The translations under genes and the position numbers were made by a program. DNA of 64,000 bases from Nocardia pseudobrasiliensis NBRC 108224 (GTDB taxonomy: Bacteria; Actinomycetota; Actinomycetes; Mycobacteriales; Mycobacteriaceae), in NCBI RefSeq assembly GCF_001613105.1, contig NZ_BDBS01000004.1, positions 186,001-250,000 on the forward strand, read 5' to 3'. How positions within the stretch are numbered: the first letter of the stretch is position 1; the number at the start of each line of letters is the position of its first letter. The notes under the pieces are model-generated. The model worked only from the letters and a program-made list of their open reading frames with translations. It was not told where the DNA came from and did not search any database. Positions 54,401-62,595 of the stretch are shown piece after piece.

Positions 54401-55428
54401 AGCAGCTCGAATCCGTGGCTGCCCGCATACCAGATTCCCCTCGCGCCCACCCGCTCCCGCAGATCGTCGAGGTTCCGACCACTGATCACCGCCACCGGGC
54501 ACAGCCGCGCCAACCGACCCAGCGTGTCTCCCACGTGTTCCACCGGCCGCGCCGCATTCGGATCGGTGACGATCTCGGCCAGGGTGCCGTCGAAATCCGC
54601 CAGCACCGCGACCTTTTCACCATCGAGCACATCGACCACCCGCGGCCAATAGGTGAACACGTCCGGCAACTCCGACATCCGCCGGAAGCCGTCGCGCAGC
54701 CCGACCTCGGCCAGATCGGTGACCACCACATCGGCGCCACCCGCGGCCAGCCGATCGGCATGCCCCACCCGGTCCACCCCGATCACCAAACCGAAACCAC
54801 CCCGACGTCCGGCCGCGACCCCGGCCTCGGCGTCCTCGACCACCACCGTGCGTTCGGCATCGGCGCCGAGTCGGCGCGCGGCCTCGAGCAACATCGCCGG
54901 ATCGGGTTTGCCCGCCAGCCCGAGACTTTCGGCCACCAGCCCGTCGACCCGCACGGTGAACAGGTCACCGATCCCGGCCGCCGCGAGCACCTGCGCGCAA
55001 TTGCGGCTCGCGGAGAAGATCGCCGTCCCGACGCCCGCCGCGCGCAACTGTCGCACCAGCGCGACCGTCGAAGCGAACGCGGGCACACCGTCGCGCCCGA
55101 TGCGCTCCAGGAACAACCGATCCTTCCGATTGCCGAGCCCGCACACCGTGACCGCCTCCGGCGGATCCGACGGCGCACCCCACGGCAGCGAAATATCGCG
55201 GGAGGCAAGGAAATCGGCCACACCGCCGGTGCGCGGCTTCCCGTCCACGAAACGCTCGTAATCGGTTTCGGTGAACGGCGGCGCATCCCCGAGGAACTCG
55301 TCGAACATCTGCTTCCACGCGGCCTCGTGGATGCGCGCGCTGTCGGTCACCACGCCGTCCATATCGAAAATCACCGCGTCGTAACGCCGCGGATCGAGGC
55401 ACACGCCGGTTTCATCGCCCTGCACCAC
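51484..55428 (-). CDS. OtsB1-like fusion: HAD hydrolase - trehalose-phosphatase - GH65 phosphorylase
   Basis: About 1314 residues in three enzyme domains. A beta-PGM-type HAD comes first ([23 protein letters not shown]). A trehalose-6-phosphatase domain follows ([31 protein letters not shown]). Last is a glycoside hydrolase 65 domain ([35 protein letters not shown] with the general acid Glu; [14 protein letters not shown] for phosphate). The same layout and size occur in mycobacterial Rv2006 (OtsB1). It suggests coupled handling of trehalose-P or related alpha-glucosides and glucose-1-P. The start is uncertain: GTG 55428 or 55425 fit the family; GTG 55494 is the longest frame. Confidence 0.88.
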   Translation of the reverse strand: [1314 protein letters not shown]

Positions 55429-55461
55429 ATCAGCCTGCGCCCACCGCGATCGCGCCGGAAA

Positions 55462-55475
55462 GGGTCGCAGGTCCC
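55462..55475. promoter_or_regulatory. DosR-like box, proximal to otsB1-like gene
   Basis: GGGTC-GCAG-GTCCC has arms matching GGGAC-N4-GTCCC with one mismatch. It lies in the divergent promoter between the fusion gene (start about 55428) and the nitroreductase (55554). Confidence 0.7.
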
Positions 55476-55496
55476 ACGCCGCTACCGAAGGCACCC

Positions 55497-55510
55497 GGGA
55501 CCGATGACCA
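55497..55510. promoter_or_regulatory. Second DosR-like box in the divergent promoter
   Basis: GGGAC-CGAT-GACCA has a perfect left arm and a weaker right arm. It lies 35 bp from the first box and about 44 bp upstream of ATG 55554. Tandem boxes are typical of strong DosR promoters. Confidence 0.55.
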
Positions 55511-55553
55511 AGGACTCTCCGCCCCGAGCCCGCGAGTTCCTACCGTGGGATTC

Positions 55554-56537
55554 ATGAACGCCGTGCCTACCGGTGAAATCGTCGAAAACGCCGTCCTGCT
55601 GGCGAGCCGCGCCCCGTCGCTGCACAACAGCCAACCGTGGCGGTGGGTCTTCGACGGCACGTCATTACGCCTGTTCGCGGTCCCCGGGCGGGTGCTCACG
55701 GCCGCGGACCCCTCGGGGCGGCAGCGGTTGCTCAGCTGCGGGATCATGCTCGACCATCTGCGCGCGGCGATGACCGCCGCGGGCTGGCGCAGCCTGACCA
55801 CGCGCTTCCCCGATCCGAATCACCTCGACCATCTGGCGACGCTTCGATTCACCCCGGCCCACATCGTGACCGACGCCGACCGCGACCGCGCCGCCGCCAT
55901 CGCGACGCGTCGCACCGACCGGCTGCCGTTCGCCGCGCCGACCGGCTGGGAGCGGTTCGAGCCGGTCCTGCGCGCACTGATCGATCCGGCCGATGCCACG
56001 GTCGATGTCCTCGGTGACGACAGCCGCCCGCGCCTGGCCGATGCCTCCGAACTCACCGCCGCCCTCCGCCGCTACAATTCGGACTATCAGGCCGAATTGC
56101 AGTGGTGGGCAGGACATATCGTCGCCGACTCCGGCATCCCCCGCTCCGCTCTGGTCGCCACGGAGGAGCAGGCGCGGGTCGCCATCGGGCGCACGTTCCC
56201 GGTCGTTGCCGCGGAATCCCGCCGGATCGGAGTCGTCGACCACTCTCGCATCCTGGTGCTGTCCACCGATACCGACGACCACGACAACGTCCTGCGCTGC
56301 GGCGAGGCGATTTCGACGTCCCTGCTCGGCTGCACCGTCGCGGGCTACGCCACCTGCACCCTCACCCACCTCACCGAACTACCGGACGCCCGCACGATCG
56401 TCGCCGAGTTGACCGGCCGAAAAGCCTTGCCGCAGGCATTGATCAGGGTCGGTACCGCACCGGAATCCACCGAGTCCCCGACCCCACGACGTCCACTCGC
56501 CGACATCTTGGCCGTCGACAACGCGCCCACGGCCTGA
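55554..56537 (+). CDS. Acg-like nitroreductase-family protein
   Basis: A 327-residue protein with SRAPSLHNSQPWRWVFDG near the N-terminus, RLLSCGIMLDHLRAAM, ATRRTDRLPFAAP and GYATCTLTHLTELPDARTIV. The size and motifs match Acg (Rv2032) and its paralogues, flavoproteins of the nitroreductase fold in the DosR regulon. The ATG at 55554 has no ribosome site and may be leaderless. The MgtA-like gene follows 16 bp later. Confidence 0.9.
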   Translation: MNAVPTGEIVENAVLLASRAPSLHNSQPWRWVFDGTSLRLFAVPGRVLTAADPSGRQRLLSCGIMLDHLRAAMTAAGWRSLTTRFPDPNHLDHLATLRFTPAHIVTDADRDRAAAIATRRTDRLPFAAPTGWERFEPVLRALIDPADATVDVLGDDSRPRLADASELTAALRRYNSDYQAELQWWAGHIVADSGIPRSALVATEEQARVAIGRTFPVVAAESRRIGVVDHSRILVLSTDTDDHDNVLRCGEAISTSLLGCTVAGYATCTLTHLTELPDARTIVAELTGRKALPQALIRVGTAPESTESPTPRRPLADILAVDNAPTA

Positions 56538-56553
56538 GCGATCGGGCCCACCG

Positions 56554-59118
56554 ATGCCAGTCGATGAAGCGGTCACGCCACTGACCGTCTCGACCGCGAG
56601 CGGTCGAACGGAAGACGCGGTTCTCCATGCCCTGGCAACCACGGCGAGAGGTCTCAGCACCGCGGAAGGGGATCGGCGCTTGCGGGCGATCGGACCCAAT
56701 GCGGTTCGCACCCACCGAGCCCGACTCCTGCCGGTCCTCCTGCGCCAGCTGCGCTCACCGCTGCTGCTGTTGCTCGCGGTGACCGCGAGCGTCTCGTTCT
56801 TTCTGGCCGAACGTTCCGACGCGGTCGTCATCGCAACCATCCTGCTCGTCTCGGTCGGCCTCGGCACCGTCAACGAATATCGGGCCGAGCGCGCCGCCGA
56901 GGCCATGCACGAGCGAATCCACCACACCGTCACCGTGATTCGCGACGGACGCCGCCGGTCACTGGATCTGGTCCGGCTGGTGCCCGGCGATATCGTCGAA
57001 CTACGTCCGGGCGAACTCGTGCCCGCCGATATCCGACTACTGTCGGGCAACGGGCTGCACTGCGATGAATCCGTGCTGACCGGAGAATCCGAACCGGTGG
57101 AGAAGTCCTGCGTCGACGGCTGCGCTCTGATGGGCACCGTGGTCAGTGCGGGCCACGCCCGCGGCGTCGTCATCGCCACCGGCGGCGCGACCGCGTTCGG
57201 CAGGATCGCACTCGGGCTCGGACAGCGCCAGCCCGATACCGAATTCCAGATCGGGCTGCGCAAATTCTCGATGCTGCTGGTCTATGTCGCCGCCACGCTC
57301 ACCGCGGGCATCTTCGTGGTCAATGTGGTTGCGCACCGACCGATTCTGGACGCGTTGCTGTTTTCCCTGGCGATCGCGGTCGGGATCTCCCCGCAGCTGC
57401 TGCCCGCGGTGGTCTCCACCAGTCTCGCCGCCGGATCCCGGCGGCTGGCCCGGCGCAAGGTGCTGGTGAAGCGGATGGTGTGCATCGAGGACCTCGGCGA
57501 TATCGAGGTGCTGTTCACCGACAAGACCGGCACTCTCACCGACGGGCGCATCGAATTCATGCGCGCACTCGATCCGGACGGTACCTCGGATGACACGGTG
57601 CTGGTGCTCGGCATGGCCGCCACCGACATTGCCGTGCAGGATGGGCAGTTGACCGGCGGCGATCGGCTCGACACCGCGCTCTGGGAATCGACAGCGGCGT
57701 TACCCGCCGCGGCACAGTCGTTTTCGCGAATAGCCACACTTCCCTTCGACCACAACCGCCGTATGGTCTCGGTCCTGGTCGACCAACCCGGCGGCGACCG
57801 CATCGTCATCGCCAAAGGCGCGCCCGAGGCGGTGCTCGCTCGCTGTGCGGAGGTGACGCCGACCGCGGCGGCCACGCTCGAGGCCGAATTCGCCGCGGGC
57901 CACCGGGTCGTCGCCGTCGCGACCCGCCCGGCGCCGAGCCTGCGCACACTCGACACCGACGACGAATCCGGTCTCACCCTGCGCGGCATCCTCGTATTCC
58001 TCGACCCGCCCAAAGCGACCGCGCGCCGAGCGCTTCGGCGGCTGCATGATCTCGGTATCACGGTCAAGGTCGTCACCGGCGACAACCCGGTCGTGGCCGA
58101 CCACGTCTGCACCGAACTCGGACTACCGCCCGGAAACACGCTGACCGGATCCGACATCGACCGGCTCGATGACCGCGCGCTGACCGAAACGCTCTCCACC
58201 ACAAGGGCTTTCGCGCGCATCGATCCCGAGCAGAAGGCTCGCATCGTGCGCGCTCAGCGCCACACCGGACTCGATGTCGCCTTCCTCGGTGACGGCGTCA
58301 ACGACGCCCTGGCACTGCACGCGGCCGACGTCGGCATCTCCGTGGACTCGGCCACCGATGTCGCCAAGGACGCCGCCGATGTGGTCCTGCTGGAAAAGGA
58401 TCTCGGCGTCCTGGCCGACGGCGTGGTCGAGGGCAGGCGCATCTTCGCCAACACCATCAAATACGTCCTGATGGGGACCTCGAGCAACTTCGGCAATATG
58501 TTCAGCGCCGCGGGCGCTTCGGCCTTTCTCCCGTTCCTGCCGATGCTGCCCTCACAGATCCTGCTCAACAACCTGCTCTACGACGCCAGCCAACTCGCCA
58601 TCCCCACCGACACCGTCGACGGCGAGCAACTGACCCGCCCGGCGCGCTGGGACATCGGCCTGATTCGCCGCTTCATGCTCGTCTTCGGCCCGATCAGTTC
58701 GGTCTTCGACTTCGCCACCTTCGCCGTGATGCTGTGGCTGTTCCACGCCGACGCGGTCCTGTTCCATACCGGCTGGTTCGTCGAATCACTGGCCACCCAA
58801 ACGCTCGTGCTGTTCGTGATCCGCACCCGCCGCAGCCCGTTCTTCCGCAGCCGACCCAGCGTCGCCCTACTCGTCGCCACGCTCACCGCGGTCGGCGTCG
58901 GCGCGCTGCTCCCGGCCACACCGATGGCTCGCGATCTCGGCTTCCGGCCCCTGCCCGGTGGTTTCTTCCTCGCGCTGGCCGTCATGATCGCCCTCTATCT
59001 CGCTCTGGCCGAGCTCACCAAACACTGGTTCTTCCGCGCGCGCCCACCCGTTCCGGTCCGTCGCGTACGTACCCCGGCACATCGAATCCATCGCCGCGCG
59101 TTCCGTTTCAGCCGCTGA
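56554..59118 (+). CDS. P-type ATPase, MgtA/P3B magnesium-type
   Basis: An 854-residue pump. The actuator has TGESEPVEKS, the phosphorylation site is DKTGTLTDGRIEF, and GDGVNDALALHAADVGISVD is the P-domain signature. The segment before the site (SLAIAVGISPQLLPAVVSTSLAAGSRRLARRKVLVKRM) is characteristic of MgtA-type P3B ATPases, rather than the CtpF calcium-like group present at the matching spot in mycobacteria. It should import Mg2+ or a related cation. Cotranscribed with the nitroreductase. Confidence 0.9.
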   Translation: MPVDEAVTPLTVSTASGRTEDAVLHALATTARGLSTAEGDRRLRAIGPNAVRTHRARLLPVLLRQLRSPLLLLLAVTASVSFFLAERSDAVVIATILLVSVGLGTVNEYRAERAAEAMHERIHHTVTVIRDGRRRSLDLVRLVPGDIVELRPGELVPADIRLLSGNGLHCDESVLTGESEPVEKSCVDGCALMGTVVSAGHARGVVIATGGATAFGRIALGLGQRQPDTEFQIGLRKFSMLLVYVAATLTAGIFVVNVVAHRPILDALLFSLAIAVGISPQLLPAVVSTSLAAGSRRLARRKVLVKRMVCIEDLGDIEVLFTDKTGTLTDGRIEFMRALDPDGTSDDTVLVLGMAATDIAVQDGQLTGGDRLDTALWESTAALPAAAQSFSRIATLPFDHNRRMVSVLVDQPGGDRIVIAKGAPEAVLARCAEVTPTAAATLEAEFAAGHRVVAVATRPAPSLRTLDTDDESGLTLRGILVFLDPPKATARRALRRLHDLGITVKVVTGDNPVVADHVCTELGLPPGNTLTGSDIDRLDDRALTETLSTTRAFARIDPEQKARIVRAQRHTGLDVAFLGDGVNDALALHAADVGISVDSATDVAKDAADVVLLEKDLGVLADGVVEGRRIFANTIKYVLMGTSSNFGNMFSAAGASAFLPFLPMLPSQILLNNLLYDASQLAIPTDTVDGEQLTRPARWDIGLIRRFMLVFGPISSVFDFATFAVMLWLFHADAVLFHTGWFVESLATQTLVLFVIRTRRSPFFRSRPSVALLVATLTAVGVGALLPATPMARDLGFRPLPGGFFLALAVMIALYLALAELTKHWFFRARPPVPVRRVRTPAHRIHRRAFRFSR

Positions 59119-59133
59119 GAGGATGCTGAACCC

Positions 59134-60591
59134 ATGACCTCGCTCGAGATGCCCTGGGCCGATCTGAAGGAAACCCATATCGGGTTGGTGCTGCTGTGCG
59201 GTGAGCGCGCCTACAAGATCAAGAAACCGGTGCTCACCGACTTCCTCGACTTCTCAACCCTCGAACGTCGTGAACGGGCCATCGCCCGCGAACTCGAACT
59301 CAACCGCCGACTGTCCCCGGACGTGTACCTGGGCGTGTCCCACCTCGACGATCCCGAGGGCGGCCCGAGCGAACCCGTGCTGGTGATGCGGCGCATGCCC
59401 GACAGCGCCCGGCTCACCCGCATGCTCGACGATCCCGAACGCGCGCGGGCCGCGCTGTCGTCACTGCTGGCCATGCTCGCCCGATTCCACGACGGTGCCG
59501 ACCGCGGTCCCGAAGTGGATCACGCGGGCACCGTCGAGGCCCTGCGCGAGCGCTGGTCGCTGCTGTTCGACGGGCTCACCGATCCTCCGATCCCCGCCGA
59601 GAACATCAAACGCCTCACCACCCTGGTACACCGTTTCCTCGACGGCCGTAAACCCCTGCTGGACAGTCGAATCGCCGACGGACGCATCGTCGACGGCCAC
59701 GGTGATCTGCATGCCGGAGACATCTTCGCCCTACCCGACGGCTTCCGCGTCCTGGACTGTCTGGACTTCGACGACGATCTGCGCCGCCTCGATCGCCTCG
59801 ACGACATCGCCTTCCTCGCCATGGATCTGGAGTTCCTCGGACACCCGGACCCGGCCGCGCAGGTGATCGACGAATACTGCACGCGCACCGACGATTCCGC
59901 GCCGCCCGCACTGCGCCACCACTACATCGCCTACCGCGCCGTGGTGCGCGCCAAGGTCAATTGCATCCGCCACGGACAGGGGGAGGCCGAATCGGCCGAC
60001 CACGCGATCCGCCACGCCGAGATCGCCTTGCGACATCTGGAGGCGGGGGCGGTGCGGCTGGCACTCGTCGGCGGGCTGCCCGGAACGGGAAAGTCCACCG
60101 TCGCCGCCGAACTCGCGGCCGCCACCGGGGCGGTCGTGATCTCCAGCGACCACGTCCGCGCCCGGCTCCGCGAGGGCGGCGAAATACCGGATGCCGCAGG
60201 CGAATACGGCCACGGAACCTACAGTCCACAGGCCAAAGCGGCGGTCTACACCGCAATGCTCGACCAGGCCCGCACCCATCTGGCCCACGGTCGTTCGGTC
60301 ATCCTCGACGCCAGCTGGACCGACCCCGCACAGCGCCGCCGCGCGGCCGAACTCGCCACCGAAACCCACACCGAGCTGCTCGAATTCACGTGCCGGGCCC
60401 CGCAATCGGTGACCTCCGAACGCATCGCCGCCCGCACCGACAGCGAATCGGACGCCACACCCGCCATCGCCGCCGCCATGGCCGCCGATATCGCCCCGTG
60501 GCCGCGGGCCACCGTCCTCGACACCACCGAACCCCTGCCCGCCACCGTCGACCACGCACTGCGAGCCTGGTCCACAGCTCAACGGATATGA
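59134..60591 (+). CDS. Phosphotransferase plus P-loop kinase fusion (Rv2004c-like)
   Basis: A 485-residue protein. The N-terminal APH-like domain (ERAYKIKKPVLTDFLDFSTLERRERA; VDGHGDLHAGDIFALPDGFRVLDCLDFDD, catalytic D) is followed by a C-terminal AAA/zeta-like P-loop kinase (LVGGLPGTGKSTVAAELAAATGAVVISSDHVRARLR). Size and layout match the DosR-regulon protein Rv2004c. It phosphorylates an unknown small molecule. It starts 16 bp after the ATPase, in one operon. Confidence 0.88.
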   Translation: MTSLEMPWADLKETHIGLVLLCGERAYKIKKPVLTDFLDFSTLERRERAIARELELNRRLSPDVYLGVSHLDDPEGGPSEPVLVMRRMPDSARLTRMLDDPERARAALSSLLAMLARFHDGADRGPEVDHAGTVEALRERWSLLFDGLTDPPIPAENIKRLTTLVHRFLDGRKPLLDSRIADGRIVDGHGDLHAGDIFALPDGFRVLDCLDFDDDLRRLDRLDDIAFLAMDLEFLGHPDPAAQVIDEYCTRTDDSAPPALRHHYIAYRAVVRAKVNCIRHGQGEAESADHAIRHAEIALRHLEAGAVRLALVGGLPGTGKSTVAAELAAATGAVVISSDHVRARLREGGEIPDAAGEYGHGTYSPQAKAAVYTAMLDQARTHLAHGRSVILDASWTDPAQRRRAAELATETHTELLEFTCRAPQSVTSERIAARTDSESDATPAIAAAMAADIAPWPRATVLDTTEPLPATVDHALRAWSTAQRI

Positions 60592-60639
60592 TCGCGGCCC
60601 TCCTGATCGTTGCGCTCGGATCGAGCCGATGACAGGGTG

Positions 60640-60976
60640 CTTGCGTGGAAGCGCACGGATCATCTACCGGTTCGGCCGCCCGGTTGGATCGGCCTCTTCG
60701 TGGCGGTCGCGGCCGCGACCGCCGATCTGCGCGCCGCGATCGGGTTCTCCTCCTTCGGCGTGCTGCTGTACTACGCGATCGCCAACGCCTCCGCCTGGAC
60801 ACTCACCGCAGACGAGAACCGGCCACCCCCGCGCCATCCCAGCCCACGGACTGATCGGTTGCCTCACAATGGCATTCACGCTGCCCACATCCGCAGCGCT
60901 GTCCGGAGCCGCCGTAATCGCGTTCGGTGCGACGGTTCTCGCAGCGCGCCGCATGCTCGGGCGTCGAAGGGGCTGA
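60640..60976 (+). pseudogene. Remnant of an APC-family amino acid permease
   Basis: Two frames together spell the C-terminal part of a permease: DLRAAIGFSSFGVLLYYAIANASAWTL, then, after a frameshift near 60830, HGLIGCLTMAFTLPTSAALSGAAVIAFGATVLAARRMLGRRR. The first eight or so helices are missing. Related permeases occur near otsB1 and ctpF in mycobacterial genomes (Rv1999c). Confidence 0.75.
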
Positions 60977-60984
60977 TTCCACGT

Positions 60985-61080
60985 ACCGATTCCAGTCGCC
61001 GCCCCACCACGGGTGCTGCTGGTCGAAGACGATCGAACACTCGCCGAGATGGTGGCGGCACTACGCCCTGCGCGCCCTGC
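60985..61080 (+). pseudogene. Remnant of a response-regulator receiver domain
   Basis: PPRVLLVEDDRTLAEMVAALR is the first beta strand and acidic DD pair of an OmpR-type receiver. It then ends abruptly in a non-homologous tail before the WS/DGAT gene. No phosphorylation Asp or output domain follows. Confidence 0.65.
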
Positions 61081-61104
61081 GCGCCGCCTGCACTGCCCAG
61101 GGCA

Positions 61105-62454
61105 TCACGGCCGGTCGCTGAGCACAACGGAGCGCGACCGCGAAAGCAGTTCGGCGACACCGGTTTCGATCCCCTCGGCGAGTAGATCGATATCCGGGGT
61201 GCTGTCGTAGTCGCCGGTGATCCCGAACACCAGCCGATCGGCGTAGCTCAGGATGGCGATCGTCGTGCGCAGCCGCATGGCGATCGGGATGCAGGGCAGG
61301 ATCTCGAGGACCTCGCGCCCGTGCATGGTCAGCGGATGGCGCGGGCCGGGCACATTGGTCGCCAGGGCGCTCACCGTGTGCTGGGGATAGTGCGATGCCA
61401 GCCGGAAGGTCCACGCCACCATCGCGGACGGCAACAGGGTCGCCAGCGACAACAGCGAGCGCTGCGCGTCGGCTTCACCGCGCGACCGGTGCACCGAGAT
61501 CTGCTCATGTACCGCGGTCAGCCGCTCCAGCGGATCGGCCACCTCGACCGGAAGGATCGGCAGCAGCGCCGAAACCCGGTTGTCCAAAACATCTTTCGCC
61601 TCCGCCGTGCGCATCGAGACCGGTATGAGCACGCGCACCGTGCCGTGCGCGGGTTGCTCGTCGCGGCGCAGCAGCACGGCGCGATAGGCCGACGCCACCG
61701 CCGCGACGGCGACATCGTTGACGGTCACGCCGAAGGCTTCTCGAATCTCGCGGATCTGCGGCAGCGTCGCGCGAGCGACGGCGTATCGGCGCTGCCGACC
61801 GATCGGACCGTTGAACGAGGATCCGGCGGCCGGGCGCGCGGCGGCATAGAGCACCGGCGCCAGCGCGCGCAGCATGGAGACCGCGAGTCGTGGTGCGTCC
61901 AGCGGCAACCTGGCCGCACGTACGGCCAGATCGGCGAGACCGGGTCGGGCGGGCCTTTCGGACGCCAGCACCGGACCGTCTCCGGCCACCCGATCACAGA
62001 AGTTCTCGAACAGGGTGACCCCGGAAATGCCGTCCACCATGCAGTGGTGCGCGCGCACCAGCACCGCCCACCGGTCCCCGGCAAGATTGTCCACCACCAG
62101 GCATTCCCACAGCGGATGGTCGCGATCGAATCGTTCGGCGAGTTCCTCGGCCACCAGTTCCCGCAACGACTCCTCGTCGGCGGGACGCGGCAGCGCCTTC
62201 CATCGAATGTGGTGTGCCAGATCGAAATTCGGATCGTCCTCCCACACGGGCGCGGTCAGGTCCCAGGGTGCGCGGCGGACCCGCTGACGAAGGCGCGGAT
62301 TGCGCCGCAAACCCGCGGCCAACGCGGCCGTGAACTCGTCTCGCGTGGGCGGCTCTCCGGCGACGATCGCCACCGCGCCGATCCCCAGGCTGATATGCCG
62401 GTCGGAATCTTCCAATTCGATGAAACCCGTATCCAGCGGATGCAATTCGGCCAT
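61105..62454 (-). CDS. Wax ester synthase/diacylglycerol acyltransferase (WS/DGAT)
   Basis: A 449-residue WS/DGAT with the catalytic HHCMVDG motif (HHxxxDG) near residue 139 and the C-terminal SNVPGP-like ATNVPGPRHPLT and NIAILSYADRL-like AILSYADRLVFGI. It makes triacylglycerol or wax ester from acyl-CoA; Tgs1 (Rv3130c) has this role in mycobacterial dormancy. Same direction as pfkB, 141 bp downstream. Confidence 0.92.
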   Translation of the reverse strand: MAELHPLDTGFIELEDSDRHISLGIGAVAIVAGEPPTRDEFTAALAAGLRRNPRLRQRVRRAPWDLTAPVWEDDPNFDLAHHIRWKALPRPADEESLRELVAEELAERFDRDHPLWECLVVDNLAGDRWAVLVRAHHCMVDGISGVTLFENFCDRVAGDGPVLASERPARPGLADLAVRAARLPLDAPRLAVSMLRALAPVLYAAARPAAGSSFNGPIGRQRRYAVARATLPQIREIREAFGVTVNDVAVAAVASAYRAVLLRRDEQPAHGTVRVLIPVSMRTAEAKDVLDNRVSALLPILPVEVADPLERLTAVHEQISVHRSRGEADAQRSLLSLATLLPSAMVAWTFRLASHYPQHTVSALATNVPGPRHPLTMHGREVLEILPCIPIAMRLRTTIAILSYADRLVFGITGDYDSTPDIDLLAEGIETGVAELLSRSRSVVLSDRP

Positions 62455-62555
62455 GATCCACGCCTGTTCCGGCAGCCGCCGGCGCCGAGAACACCGGCTG
62501 GGAAACTGTCGCCTGTTATCGCCTCATTCTCGGTCCCACACCATCTCGCCGCGAG

Positions 62556-62569
62556 ATCCACAGGTCCTC
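62556..62569. promoter_or_regulatory. Weak DosR-like box upstream of WS/DGAT
   Basis: GATCC-ACAG-GTCCT: the right arm is nearly exact, the left arm is weak. It lies 102 bp upstream of the start at 62454. Confidence 0.35.
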
Positions 62570-62595
62570 GCCCGCAACGACGTTCGGCACCTCCG

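Noticed and set aside
53329-55557. 742-codon open frame on the plus strand
   Set aside because: It lies antisense to the OtsB1-like fusion, is Arg/His/Pro-rich and has no domain; it reflects high GC.
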